Below are positions 18,651 to 27,800 of a stretch of DNA of 64,000 bases, piece after piece. The DNA lies in assembly GCF_038095555.1 (NCBI RefSeq), contig NZ_CP124591.1, forward strand, positions 1,426,001 through 1,490,000. The letters run 5' to 3'. Under the pieces are notes generated by a model that saw only the letters and a list, made by a program, of their open reading frames with translations, was not told the DNA's origin and ran no database searches. The stretch comes from Macrococcoides psychrotolerans (lineage in GTDB: Bacteria > Bacillota > Bacilli > Staphylococcales > Staphylococcaceae). Position numbers and translations under genes: made by a program. The stretch's first letter is position 1; each line of letters opens with the position of its first letter.

Positions 18651-18691
18651 TTTAACATTCTCCTAATCATTTAAAGTGTCTTTACATCCTA

Positions 18692-18720
18692 ATAATAAGA
18701 TAACGCTTTCACATTGTCGA
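18692..18720 (-). promoter_or_regulatory. fhs promoter
   Basis: Minus-strand TCGACA (18715-18720) and TATTAT (18692-18697) with a 17-base spacer, 42 bases upstream of the fhs start codon. Confidence 0.6.
18698..18711 (-). promoter_or_regulatory. CcpA operator (cre) candidate in the fhs promoter spacer
   Basis: AGATAACGCTTTCA on the plus strand (TGAAAGCGTTATCT on the minus strand) matches the cre consensus at 13 of 14 positions. It abuts the -10 box and fills most of the -35/-10 spacer, a position that would block RNA polymerase. Confidence 0.5.
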
Positions 18721-18791
18721 ATGTTTTCTATTATTAATTCTTAAAATTATAATAAAATACCGCACGCGTTCTGTGTCTGTGTTACCACACT

Positions 18792-18823
18792 AAAAAAGGT
18801 CAGAACATCATCGTTCTGACCTT
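18792..18823 (-). terminator. acsA terminator
   Basis: AAGGTCAGAAC and GTTCTGACCTT form an 11-bp perfect stem with a 6-base loop, followed on the minus strand by six T. It is 7 bases past the acsA stop. Confidence 0.92.
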
Positions 18824-18829
18824 CAAATA

Positions 18830-20542
18830 TTAATCTTCCATCGTACTTAAATCACCCGTCGGCAAATCTAGTTCCCATGCCTTAAGTACACGTCTCATAA
18901 TCTTACCTGAACGTGTCTTCGGCAGCTTATCTTTAAACTCGATTTCTCTAGGTGCGGCATGTGCTGCAAGTCCTTCTTTTACAAACACGCGAATTTCTTC
19001 TTTCAGTTCATCTGTTGCTTCATACCCTTCACGAAGTGCAATAAATGCCTTAATGATTTCTCCGCGAACCGGATCCGGCTTTCCGATAACACCCGCCTCT
19101 TGTACCGCTGGATGTTCTACAAGCTTAGATTCTACTTCAAATGGGCCTACACGTTCTCCCGCCGTCATAATAACATCATCTACACGTCCCTGGAACCAGA
19201 AGTAGCCATCTTCATCCATATATGCAGAATCACCTGAAATATACCAGTCTCCTGGTAAGAAATATGATTTATACTTCGCTTCATTATTCCAAATTTCTTT
19301 CATCATCGATGGCCATCCTGATTTCATCGCTAAGTTTCCCATACGGTTTGGCGGAAGCTCGTTTCCTTCATTATCAACGATTGCTGCAATAACGCCAGGT
19401 AATGGTTTACCCATCGAACCAGATTTAATATCCATCGCAGGATAGTTCACAATCATATGACCTCCTGTTTCTGTCATCCACCACGTATCATGAATACGCA
19501 GTTTAAATACATTGTGCCCCCATTTAATTACTTCAGGATTCAAAGGTTCACCGACAGACAGTATATGACGTAAGCTCGAAAGGTCAAATTTGTTAATCAC
19601 TTCATCCCCTGCACCCATTAACATACGGAATGCTGTCGGTGCAGAATACCACACTGTCACTTTAAATTGCTGTATCGTCTTATACCATCCTTCTGGAGAG
19701 AACCTTCCACCTGCGATTACATTTGTCACACCGTTCAACCATGGTGCAAATATACCGTAGCTCGTCCCTGTAACCCATCCTGGATCTGCTGTACACCAGT
19801 AGATGTCATCTTCTTTTAAGTCTAATACGTAGTATCCAGAAATATAGTGCTGGATCATTGCATTCTGTACATGAAGCACTCCTTTTGGCTGTCCAGTTGA
19901 ACCAGAAGTATAATGAAGAATTAAACCATCATCCAGTGTCAGCCATTCAATTTCAAATTCATCTGATGCAGACTCAAACTTAGCATTGAAATCGATATAT
20001 CCTTCCTCTACATCTTTATCTACTACAACAATATGTTTTAAGTGTGGTAATTCGTCTTTTGGTATACGCCCGAGTAGACTTTTCGTTGTAATGATGACAC
20101 TCGCTTCACTATTCTCTAAGCGGTCACGTACTGCTTTCTCCATGAATGCTTCAAATAATGGCCCTACGATAGCACCAATCTTAAGAACGCCTAAAAAGGC
20201 AAAGTAAAGTTCGGGAGAGCGTGGCATAAAGATAAATACACGGTCTCCTTTTTTAACACCCGCTTCCTGAACGAGCACATTCGCAGCCTTATTTGAATTG
20301 CGCTGCATCTCTTCAAAAGTATATGATTCCTCGCGATTTGCATCTTTGTAGTGTAACGCTACTTTATCCCCTTTACCATTATCGACATGTTTATCAATGC
20401 ATTCATAAGCCATATTAACTTTTCCTGTATTATGCCATGAGAAGTTCTTCTCAACTTCCTTCCAGTCAAAGTTGTTATACACTTCCTCGTAGTTAGATAG
20501 ATTGTGATCACCTTGAACTGCTTCAAAAATTTCTGTCTTCAT
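18830..20542 (-). CDS. acsA: Acetyl-CoA synthetase (AMP-forming)
   Basis: Activates acetate to acetyl-CoA through acetyl-AMP. The 570-residue product has the AMP-binding motif HYTSGSTGQPKGVLH at about 211-225, WWMTETGG near 345, and the C-terminal PKTRSGKIMRR where the PKTRSGK lysine (near residue 547) is the usual acetylation site. It faces acuABC across about 100 bases holding a perfect cre match. AcuA acetylates and AcuC deacetylates this enzyme in B. subtilis, so the four genes form one control circuit. Confidence 0.95.
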   Translation of the reverse strand: MKTEIFEAVQGDHNLSNYEEVYNNFDWKEVEKNFSWHNTGKVNMAYECIDKHVDNGKGDKVALHYKDANREESYTFEEMQRNSNKAANVLVQEAGVKKGDRVFIFMPRSPELYFAFLGVLKIGAIVGPLFEAFMEKAVRDRLENSEASVIITTKSLLGRIPKDELPHLKHIVVVDKDVEEGYIDFNAKFESASDEFEIEWLTLDDGLILHYTSGSTGQPKGVLHVQNAMIQHYISGYYVLDLKEDDIYWCTADPGWVTGTSYGIFAPWLNGVTNVIAGGRFSPEGWYKTIQQFKVTVWYSAPTAFRMLMGAGDEVINKFDLSSLRHILSVGEPLNPEVIKWGHNVFKLRIHDTWWMTETGGHMIVNYPAMDIKSGSMGKPLPGVIAAIVDNEGNELPPNRMGNLAMKSGWPSMMKEIWNNEAKYKSYFLPGDWYISGDSAYMDEDGYFWFQGRVDDVIMTAGERVGPFEVESKLVEHPAVQEAGVIGKPDPVRGEIIKAFIALREGYEATDELKEEIRVFVKEGLAAHAAPREIEFKDKLPKTRSGKIMRRVLKAWELDLPTGDLSTMED

Positions 20543-20557
20543 TTTAAAATCCCCCTA

Positions 20558-20571
20558 TGTAATCGTTTTCA
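20558..20571 (-). promoter_or_regulatory. CcpA operator (cre) between acsA and acuABC
   Basis: TGTAATCGTTTTCA agrees with the consensus TGWAANCGNTNWCA at all 14 positions. It lies 15-30 bases upstream of the acsA start and in the common intergenic region with acuA. Glucose repression of acsA and acuABC by CcpA is established in B. subtilis. Confidence 0.65.
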
Positions 20572-20643
20572 TTATTACTCTTATATTATATAATAAAGTT
20601 GACTGATTTTTCAAAATATAAAATTATTTCTCAAGGAGTGACT

Positions 20644-21276
20644 ATGGAGCATACTAAAACTTACTATAAACGCACAGTTGAAGCTAACGGAAAATCAATT
20701 ATCGTCGAAGGCCCAATAGACAGTGATACCTTAAAGAAATATACATTTGATGAGGGTCTCGTTGCATTCAGAATTCCGAAAGAACAATTTGTAGCAATTC
20801 AGGAAATTGCAGACCTCGAGGAAGGACGTATCATTATATGCCGAGATGGTGACAATATTATCGGATATACAACTTATCTATATCCAGATCCATTAGAACG
20901 ATGGAGTGATGGAAACTTACCTTATCTATTAGAGCTTGGCGCGATAGAAATTAGTGAACAGTATCGTGCAATGGGCCTTGGTAAGGCCATGCTTGAACTG
21001 TCAATGCAAGATGATGCGATGGAAGATTATATCATTATTACGACCGAATATTATTGGCATTGGGATTTAAAGAACAGTGGCCTGGATGTATTCGAATATA
21101 AAAAAATTATGCAGAAGATGATGGCTGCTGGTGGCATGGAAGTATTCTCTACAGATGATCCTGAAATTACAAGTCATCCGGCCAACTGCTTGATGGCAAG
21201 AATAGGCAAACGCATTACAAATGATCAGATACAGACATTCGATAATATTAGATTCCAGAATCGCTTTTTCTTATAG
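20644..21276 (+). CDS. acuA: GNAT protein acetyltransferase AcuA
   Basis: Acetylates and inactivates acetyl-CoA synthetase in Bacillus. From the ATG at 20644 (CAAGGAGTGACT just upstream) the product is 210 residues; the open frame to 20599 has no ribosome site. The GNAT core has the acetyl-CoA loop QYRAMGLGKAML at about 113-124 and strand YIIITTEYYWHWD after it. First gene of acuABC, divergent from its target acsA. Confidence 0.92.
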   Translation: MEHTKTYYKRTVEANGKSIIVEGPIDSDTLKKYTFDEGLVAFRIPKEQFVAIQEIADLEEGRIIICRDGDNIIGYTTYLYPDPLERWSDGNLPYLLELGAIEISEQYRAMGLGKAMLELSMQDDAMEDYIIITTEYYWHWDLKNSGLDVFEYKKIMQKMMAAGGMEVFSTDDPEITSHPANCLMARIGKRITNDQIQTFDNIRFQNRFFL

Positions 21277-21286
21277 GAGGGTAATT

Positions 21287-21925
21287 ATGTTAGTAGAACG
21301 CATTATGACATCACCATGTATTACATTCAATACAGAAGGTTCTATCGCTCAGGCCATCGCATTGATGAATGATAAGAACATTCGCCATTTACCGGTTGTA
21401 GACGATGAACAGCATTTGCAAGGTATTATTTCAGATCGTGAAATAAAAGAAGTATTGCCGTCACTATTAAAACATGATGAAGCAATTGATTATAATGTCC
21501 CGATTTCACAGATTATGAAAAAAAATGTGATTACATGCCACCCTCTTGATTTTGTGGCAGATATTGCAGTTGATTTTTATGATGCATCTATCGCCAGCAT
21601 TCCAGTTGTACAAAACGAGAAAGTTGTGGGCATTGTAACCAGTAAAGATATGCTCAATACATTTATTGAGCTTACCGGTGTAACACGTCCAGGTACAACA
21701 ATACAGATTAGCATTCCTGATGAACCGGGTATTATGCACGAAGTCACGGAAGTATTTCATAGACATAAGATCAGTATCGAGAGTATTCTCGTATTCCGGG
21801 ATACAGCACAGGTCGGTAAGAAAATTGTGACGTTACGCATGCTTGCAATGAATCCAAATATTGCGATATTTGATCTGGAGAAGAAAGGATTCACAGTACT
21901 TGATCCTTTCGAAAGCGGCCTATGA
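21287..21925 (+). CDS. acuB: AcuB, CBS-pair and ACT domain protein
   Basis: The start at 21287 follows AGGAGGG; an open frame begins at 21221 inside acuA. The 212-residue product has two CBS motifs (about 1-60 and 75-130, each with the IRHLPVVDDE/ASIPVVQNEKVVGIV pattern) and a C-terminal ACT domain (about 140-210, PDEPGIMHEV). CBS pairs bind adenine nucleotides, so AcuB may sense energy state for this circuit; its exact role is not established. Confidence 0.92.
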   Translation: MLVERIMTSPCITFNTEGSIAQAIALMNDKNIRHLPVVDDEQHLQGIISDREIKEVLPSLLKHDEAIDYNVPISQIMKKNVITCHPLDFVADIAVDFYDASIASIPVVQNEKVVGIVTSKDMLNTFIELTGVTRPGTTIQISIPDEPGIMHEVTEVFHRHKISIESILVFRDTAQVGKKIVTLRMLAMNPNIAIFDLEKKGFTVLDPFESGL

Positions 21926-23058
21926 CAAAATTCGTCTACTCAAAGAACTTGCTGAAATACCGCTTTCGTGATGATCACCCGTTTAATCAGATGCGCCTGT
22001 TACTTACGAAATCACTGCTTGAAAGCTTATCACTGCTGCGCGCAGAAGATATCGTTGAGCCCCGTACTGCAACAGATGAAGAACTGATGCTCATTCATCA
22101 GCCAGAATACATTGAAGCTGTAAAAAAGGCAGGACGCGGAGAACTGAGTGCCGGTGATTGTGATAAATTTGGACTTAACTCAAATGATACACCGAACTTT
22201 AAAGATATGCATGAAATGAGCGCGTTGTTAGTAGGCGCAACGCTTACTGCATGCGATATTGTTATGACTGGTATCGATCATACCGCATGTAACTTTGGTG
22301 GTGGGCTCCATCACGGCTTCACTGGACGTGCTTCAGGATTTTGTATCTATAATGATTCTGCAGTCGCTATAGAATATATGAAACGTAAATATAAACAACG
22401 TGTGCTCTATATCGATACCGACGCACATCATGGTGATGGCGTACAGTTTGCTTTCTACAGCGATAATCAGGTGATGACCTACTCTATTCATGAGACAGGT
22501 CGGTACTTGTTCCCAGGAACTGGTGCCATTACTGAAAAAGGTGAAGGTGATGGTTATTTATACAGTATGAATATACCTGTTGATGCCTATACTGAAGATG
22601 ATTCATTTCTAGAATGTTTTGAAGAAAGTTTACGCGCAGCATGTGAATTCTTTAAACCGGATATTATATTAAGTCAAAATGGTGCGGATGCACATTATCT
22701 TGATCCATTGACACACCTCTCTTGTACACACAGGACATATCAGCACATCCCACAAATCGTCCTTCGATTAGCAAATGAATATACAAATGGAAAGTGGATT
22801 GCTGTCGGAGGTGGCGGTTATAATATCTTTCAAGTCGCACCACTCGCCTGGGCACAAGTATATAATGCGATGCTCGGACGCAGTTATTTAGAAGGTGCAA
22901 TACCAGATGACTGGATTACGATGTGGCAAAGTAAAACACAAGTAAAGATGCCAAAAACATGGAATGAAGATCTACAAGGGTATCGAGTCATACCTAGAAG
23001 ACGCGATATCGAAGAAAAAAATAAAATGATGATGGCACGTATCGTACAGCATTACTAG
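21922..23058 (+). CDS. acuC: AcuC, histone-deacetylase-family protein deacetylase
   Basis: Zinc-dependent deacetylase that reactivates acetylated AcsA in Bacillus. The 378-residue product has the class I HDAC signature: GGGLHHGFTGRASGFC near 129-144, YIDTDAHHGDGVQFAFY near 162-178 with the zinc ligands, and GGGGYN near 294. It overlaps acuB by four bases (ATGA). Confidence 0.95.
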   Translation: MTKFVYSKNLLKYRFRDDHPFNQMRLLLTKSLLESLSLLRAEDIVEPRTATDEELMLIHQPEYIEAVKKAGRGELSAGDCDKFGLNSNDTPNFKDMHEMSALLVGATLTACDIVMTGIDHTACNFGGGLHHGFTGRASGFCIYNDSAVAIEYMKRKYKQRVLYIDTDAHHGDGVQFAFYSDNQVMTYSIHETGRYLFPGTGAITEKGEGDGYLYSMNIPVDAYTEDDSFLECFEESLRAACEFFKPDIILSQNGADAHYLDPLTHLSCTHRTYQHIPQIVLRLANEYTNGKWIAVGGGGYNIFQVAPLAWAQVYNAMLGRSYLEGAIPDDWITMWQSKTQVKMPKTWNEDLQGYRVIPRRRDIEEKNKMMMARIVQHY

Positions 23059-23099
23059 GTGCTCGTGTTTTTATTTTACGAGCCACTTTACCAACCCAT

Positions 23100-23135
23100 A
23101 AATTAAGGACCTCGCATACGCAAGGTCCTTAATTT
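23100..23135. terminator. Terminator between acuC and ccpA
   Basis: AAATTAAGGACCT and AGGTCCTTAATTT form a 13-bp perfect stem with a 10-base loop. It lies directly against the ccpA stop codon. Confidence 0.88.
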
Positions 23136-24125
23136 CTATTTCGTCGTTCCACGATATTCTATTCTATAAGGTAGAACGACTTTCTGATCTTCAATCGGCT
23201 CATCGTTCATATATTTAGTCAAAAGACGCATCCCCACAGCACCAATATCATATAATGGCTGCATTACACTTGAAAGCTTCGGGCGTACCATTTTCACTAA
23301 TCGAGTATTGTTAAAACTGATGACCTGTAAATCATCAGGTATAACTCTTCCGTCATCCTGTGCTGCATGTACGATACCAATCGCCTGCTCATCACTAATG
23401 CATAGTATAACTTCAGGATTCGTCTCTTTAATCACTCTATATGCCTTCTCACCATCTAAATATTGTTCAGCCCCTATATATTGAGCTGATTCCGGTAATT
23501 CAATCGCATGTTCGCCGAGCAATGATTTCATTCCACTTAATACATCGATCTGTGCTTTTTCAGAATATCCTCCACCAACAAATGCAAATCGTTTCACACC
23601 TGCTTCTATGAATTTATGGGTAATTTTTCTACTCGCATCCACATAATCGATATTCACTGAAGGTAAGCTTTCATCTTGATCGAGTGTCCCTGATAATACC
23701 ACAGGTACACTCGATTTACGTATCATCTCTGCTGTCTTCTCAGAGAGTGTCCCCCCTAAGAATATGATGCCATCAACTTGCTTTGACAGTAAGTTATTAA
23801 AGATTTCTTGTTCTTTTAATGCATCATTATCAGAATTTGAAATGATTGTCTGATATTTATACATCTTAGCGATATCTTCTAATCCACGTGCAAGTTCTGA
23901 ATAATACATATTAGAAATATCCGGGATGATTACCCCAACTGTTGTAGTCTTCTTGCTTGCTAGCCCACGTGCGACTGCATTTGGACGATAGTTCAGACGT
24001 TCAATCACTTCATTTACGCGATCTCTTGTCGCAGGCTTCACATTTGGATTGCCATTTACGACACGAGATACAGTGGCCATAGATACTTTCGCTTCGCGTG
24101 CTACGTCATATATTGTTACGGTCAT
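23136..24125 (-). CDS. ccpA: Catabolite control protein A
   Basis: LacI-family master regulator of carbon catabolite control, activated by HPr phosphorylated at Ser46. The 329-residue product has an N-terminal helix-turn-helix (TIYDVAREAKVSMATVSRV at 3-21), the minor-groove hinge NAVARGLASKKT near 50, and the periplasmic-binding-like sensor domain starting TVGVIIPDISN. AGGAGG precedes the ATG. Its operators appear in front of acsA, fhs and the symporter gene in this window. Confidence 0.96.
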   Translation of the reverse strand: MTVTIYDVAREAKVSMATVSRVVNGNPNVKPATRDRVNEVIERLNYRPNAVARGLASKKTTTVGVIIPDISNMYYSELARGLEDIAKMYKYQTIISNSDNDALKEQEIFNNLLSKQVDGIIFLGGTLSEKTAEMIRKSSVPVVLSGTLDQDESLPSVNIDYVDASRKITHKFIEAGVKRFAFVGGGYSEKAQIDVLSGMKSLLGEHAIELPESAQYIGAEQYLDGEKAYRVIKETNPEVILCISDEQAIGIVHAAQDDGRVIPDDLQVISFNNTRLVKMVRPKLSSVMQPLYDIGAVGMRLLTKYMNDEPIEDQKVVLPYRIEYRGTTK

Positions 24126-24135
24126 TTTTTCCTCC

Positions 24136-24171
24136 TGAAAACGTTTTATTTATTATTCTAACACGTTTTCA
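24136..24171 (-). promoter_or_regulatory. Split inverted repeat of cre half sites upstream of ccpA
   Basis: TGAAAACGT (24136-24144) and ACGTTTTCA (24163-24171) are perfect inverted 9-mers 18 bases apart. Each extends into an imperfect cre (12 of 14 and 11 of 14 positions). The near copy abuts the ccpA ribosome site. Autoregulation is a guess. Confidence 0.35.
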
Positions 24172-24216
24172 AAGACTTTTCATTCTAAATGATTATTTTA
24201 AGCAAATTTTTTATTG

Positions 24217-25287
24217 TTAAAATTTACTTTTAAATTCATTTAACGCTTTATAGAAATTTTCGAACTCTTCAAAATCCATCTGCTGACCGGCATCACTTAA
24301 TGCAACGGCTGGATTTGGATGTACTTCAGCCATCACCCCATCTGCACCAACTGCGAGTGCAGCACGAGCTACCGGCAGCATAATATCCTTACGTCCCGTT
24401 GAATGTGTAACATCTACCAATACAGGAAGGTGTGTACCTTGCTTTAATATTGGTACGGCAGAAATATCTAATGTATTTCTTGTTGCTTTTTCATACGTGC
24501 GAATACCACGCTCACATAAAATAATCTTTGAATTGCCTTGTGCATAGATGTATTCGGCTGCATAGACAAACTCTTCTATCGTTGCGCTCAGTCCACGCTT
24601 AAGAAGTACGGGTTTATTTGTACGTCCTGCTTCTTTAAGGAGTTCAAAGTTCTGCATATTTCGCGCACCGATCTGGAATACATCAACATACTGGTCTGCA
24701 AGTTCAAAATGCGCTGGATTGACAATTTCACTGACAACGTTGAGGTTATATTTCTTACCCGCATCGTGAAGAATTTGTAATCCTTCTTCTCCTAGTCCTT
24801 GGAAATCATACGGAGAAGTTCTTGGCTTAAATGCGCCACCACGAATAAATTTTTCACCTTTGTCATGGAGATTTTTAGCGACTGCTTCAACTTGTTCTGC
24901 AGATTCTACCGAACATGGTCCAAATACATATGACTTTGTACCTGCACCGATGATGCCCCCGTTATCGAATGTAACAATAGTATCTTCTTGTTTTAACTTA
25001 CGTGAGACTAAAAGATGCTTCTCACTTTCAGACTTCTGTAATTCTGTTGAAGCTTTAAATATTTCCTTAAATAACTGCTTGATAACATTGTCATCAAATG
25101 GACCATCATTTAAATCCAGCAATTTATTAATCATTTGTTTTTCGCGTTCGGGATCATAGATTGCAGTGCCTTGCTTACGTTTTTCTTGTCCGATCTGCTT
25201 TGCAATTTCACCACGTTCGCTTAACAGCTTTAATATTTCAATGTTTAATGTTTCAATGTTTTCGCGTAATGCATTTAAATCGTTCAT
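24217..25287 (-). CDS. aroA: Bifunctional chorismate mutase / DAHP synthase (type I beta)
   Basis: First committed step of the shikimate pathway (phosphoenolpyruvate plus erythrose-4-phosphate to DAHP) with a fused chorismate mutase that acts as feedback sensor. The 356-residue product has an AroQ-type mutase at about 1-88 (LRENIETLNIEILKLLSERG) and the DAHPS barrel from about 108 with GPCSVES, FKPRTSPYDFQG and ADGVMAEVHPNP. The symbol follows B. subtilis and S. aureus aroA, not enterobacterial aroA. Placed next to ccpA as in staphylococci. Confidence 0.95.
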   Translation of the reverse strand: MNDLNALRENIETLNIEILKLLSERGEIAKQIGQEKRKQGTAIYDPEREKQMINKLLDLNDGPFDDNVIKQLFKEIFKASTELQKSESEKHLLVSRKLKQEDTIVTFDNGGIIGAGTKSYVFGPCSVESAEQVEAVAKNLHDKGEKFIRGGAFKPRTSPYDFQGLGEEGLQILHDAGKKYNLNVVSEIVNPAHFELADQYVDVFQIGARNMQNFELLKEAGRTNKPVLLKRGLSATIEEFVYAAEYIYAQGNSKIILCERGIRTYEKATRNTLDISAVPILKQGTHLPVLVDVTHSTGRKDIMLPVARAALAVGADGVMAEVHPNPAVALSDAGQQMDFEEFENFYKALNEFKSKF

Positions 25288-25370
25288 CGTTTGACCTCTT
25301 TTATTTTAAAATTAAAAAAATAGTAGACTTTAGGCCTACTATTTTATCATATTACAAAGATATTTTGTGA

Positions 25371-25835
25371 TTATTTGTTTTTAGGGGATAGATTGTCAGC
25401 AATATGCTTAGTTTTTTTGTTTTCTAACAATGCTTCGTCCTTGTTTGGCGTTAATGCTTTATCCACAACTGCATCTGGCTGCTTCAAAGTATCATCGTTC
25501 ACCTCAGCTTTAATCGCTCTCTTCTGAAGCTCTAGATCGCTTTGATTCTCCTTAGAAAGATCTGCGTTAAATGTAACAGCTTTCTCTTTAAAGCTTTCAG
25601 CATTTTTAATTTGATCAGTATATGATTGTATAGATTTTGATTTTAATACTTCTACCTTTTCTCCAAGTTCTTCTTGCAGTACTTTACCTGATTTTGGAGC
25701 AACGAGTAAACCGATAAATGACCCCACTGCAAGTCCTGCGACAAGTCCTAATGAAAAGTCACGTGCTGTTGTATCCTTTTTCACTTCGTATTCTTTAACT
25801 GTATGTGTATGTAAATCTCTATTATAAGTTTCCAT
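25371..25835 (-). CDS. ytxH: YtxH-domain protein
   Basis: A 154-residue product starting at the ATG behind AGGAGGG; an open frame continues to 25874. A glycine-rich membrane segment (FSLGLVAGLAVGSFIGLLVAP, about 31-50) followed by KSG is the YtxH family mark. The remainder is a lysine/glutamate-rich helix. General-stress or envelope function is proposed for the family but not established. It follows the ytxG gene on the same strand. Confidence 0.85.
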   Translation of the reverse strand: METYNRDLHTHTVKEYEVKKDTTARDFSLGLVAGLAVGSFIGLLVAPKSGKVLQEELGEKVEVLKSKSIQSYTDQIKNAESFKEKAVTFNADLSKENQSDLELQKRAIKAEVNDDTLKQPDAVVDKALTPNKDEALLENKKTKHIADNLSPKNK

Positions 25836-25886
25836 CTTATTCCCTCCTAAAAAAAGAATGTACATAATGTACATTCCCTTAGCGGT

Positions 25887-26417
25887 TTACTTTAAACCTG
25901 CATTAATTTTATCCTGATCTAAATGATCACCTGTTGTATGTGTTTCATTAAAGTTATTTTGTGGTGTACGATAAATATCATCATTAAAATTTACAGTACC
26001 ACGACGTTGCTTTCTCATCTGCCATTTATCAGCAACTTCCATTGCAACGTTTGACCACTGAACAACTTGAGAAATCTTATCTTCGTTCTGCGAGATGTTA
26101 TGCGTAATTGATGATGTAACATTATTAACTGAACTGTTTAAGTTCTGTACTGAATCACCAATACCTTTCACTGCATCTACAACTGAATTTAAACGTTGAG
26201 ATTTATCCTGAACATCTTCTGCTAAACGATTAGTTTTGTGAAGTAAATCTGTTGATTCACGAGTGATTCCTTGAATTTGTCCTTCAACACCATCTAAAGT
26301 TTTAGCTACATGATCTAAATTCTTCTTCACTGATAATAAAGTGATTCCGATGAATACACATAGAATTAAAAATGCAATCGCAGCGATTAGACCTGCAATC
26401 GGTAAAATCCATTCCAT
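25887..26417 (-). CDS. ytxG: DUF948 membrane protein YtxG
   Basis: A 176-residue product with an N-terminal transmembrane segment (about 4-27), then DUF948 coiled coil with repeated NSSVNNVTSSI-like heptads resembling a chemoreceptor stalk. Unknown function; in B. subtilis the ytxGHJ genes are a stress operon downstream of murC, the same order as here. GGAGGCG precedes the ATG. Confidence 0.88.
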   Translation of the reverse strand: MEWILPIAGLIAAIAFLILCVFIGITLLSVKKNLDHVAKTLDGVEGQIQGITRESTDLLHKTNRLAEDVQDKSQRLNSVVDAVKGIGDSVQNLNSSVNNVTSSITHNISQNEDKISQVVQWSNVAMEVADKWQMRKQRRGTVNFNDDIYRTPQNNFNETHTTGDHLDQDKINAGLK

Positions 26418-26493
26418 AAAAACGCCTCCTAAAATTATTAACTTGTTATACTCTAAATTACCCTTATACCTTATTAATAAACATCATATCATA

Positions 26494-27789
26494 CTATTTT
26501 AAATTTTCATATGCGACTTGAATTTTCTGTATATCTCCTGCACCCATAAAGATAACCACTGCATCTTTATATTGTTTCAGCAGATTGACGTTGGATTCGT
26601 TTATCAGTTCAGCACCTGGAATCAATATTTGCAAGTCACCGATTGTCAGCTCCCCACTATCTTCACGTGCTGAACCGAAGATATCACAGAGATATACTTT
26701 ATCTGCAAGCTTTAAACTATTTGCGAAATCTTCAAGAAATGCACTTGTACGTGAAAATGTATGCGGCTGAAATACTGCGATGACTTTACGCTCAGGATAT
26801 TTCAGATGTGCAGATTGTAGCGTCGCTTTAATCTCAGTTGGATGATGTGCATAATCATCGATAAGAATCTGTTCGTCCTGTACCTTTTCACTAAAACGAC
26901 GTTTAACGCCACCAAATGTGCTTAAAGCATGTTTTACAGCTGCGTTATCCAGTCCTTCTAGGTGACAGATTGTTATGACAGCAAGTGCATTCAGTACTTG
27001 ATGATCTCCATACATTGGAGTAACAAACGTATCAAACAATTCTCCGTCAATATACACTTCAAACTGTGTCCCTTGTGGGGTCGTCTTCATATTCTTTGCA
27101 ACGACTTTATTATCTTCTTTAAAGCCATAGTAATAAATCGGGATATCTGCTACGATATCTCTTAAATTCTCATCGTCACCACAAGCTACAATTGCTTTCT
27201 TAACCTTCTTCGTCATCTCCTGGAATGCATTGAACACATCGCTCATCGATGCAAAGTAGTCGGGATGATCAAAGTCGATATTTGTAATAATCGCATAATC
27301 CGGTGAATAGCTTAAGAAATGTCTGCGATATTCGCAGGCTTCAAATGCAAAATACTCACTACCAGGCATCCCCATCCCTGTACCATCACCAATAAGGTAA
27401 GAAGTCTTCTTGTCACCATTCATCACATGAGATAACAGTCCAGTTGTCGACGTCTTACCGTGAGAACCAGTAACTGCCACAGATGTATATTGACCCATGA
27501 AGTTGCCTAGAAAGTCATGATAACGAGTTACAGTAAGTCCAAGTTCATGTGCACGCACAATTTCTTCATGGTCATCATTAAATGCGTTACCGGCAATGAT
27601 TGTCATACCTTCTTTAATATTCTCCTGATTAAATGGCAGTATTGTTATTCCTTTTTCTCTTAAAGATTTCTCTGTAAAAAATTCTTTCTCGATATCTGAT
27701 CCTTGTACCGTTTCACCCATATCAAATAGTATTTGAGCTAACGCACTCATTCCTGAACCTTTAATACCAACAAAATGATATAAAGTCAT
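26494..27789 (-). CDS. murC: UDP-N-acetylmuramate--L-alanine ligase
   Basis: Adds L-alanine to UDP-MurNAc in peptidoglycan precursor synthesis. The 431-residue product has the N-terminal Rossmann loop FVGIKGSGMSALA (6-18), the Mur-ligase P-loop GSHGKTST (108-115) and DDYAHHPTE near 288-296. AGGAG precedes the ATG. It lies 11 bases behind sftA and is probably cotranscribed. Confidence 0.97.
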   Translation of the reverse strand: MTLYHFVGIKGSGMSALAQILFDMGETVQGSDIEKEFFTEKSLREKGITILPFNQENIKEGMTIIAGNAFNDDHEEIVRAHELGLTVTRYHDFLGNFMGQYTSVAVTGSHGKTSTTGLLSHVMNGDKKTSYLIGDGTGMGMPGSEYFAFEACEYRRHFLSYSPDYAIITNIDFDHPDYFASMSDVFNAFQEMTKKVKKAIVACGDDENLRDIVADIPIYYYGFKEDNKVVAKNMKTTPQGTQFEVYIDGELFDTFVTPMYGDHQVLNALAVITICHLEGLDNAAVKHALSTFGGVKRRFSEKVQDEQILIDDYAHHPTEIKATLQSAHLKYPERKVIAVFQPHTFSRTSAFLEDFANSLKLADKVYLCDIFGSAREDSGELTIGDLQILIPGAELINESNVNLLKQYKDAVVIFMGAGDIQKIQVAYENLK

Positions 27790-27800
27790 AAATTCATCTC

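Noticed and set aside
20599..20627. TTGACT/AATTAT promoter for acuA
   Set aside because: Transcription from it would begin at or inside the acuA ribosome site, so I did not list it.
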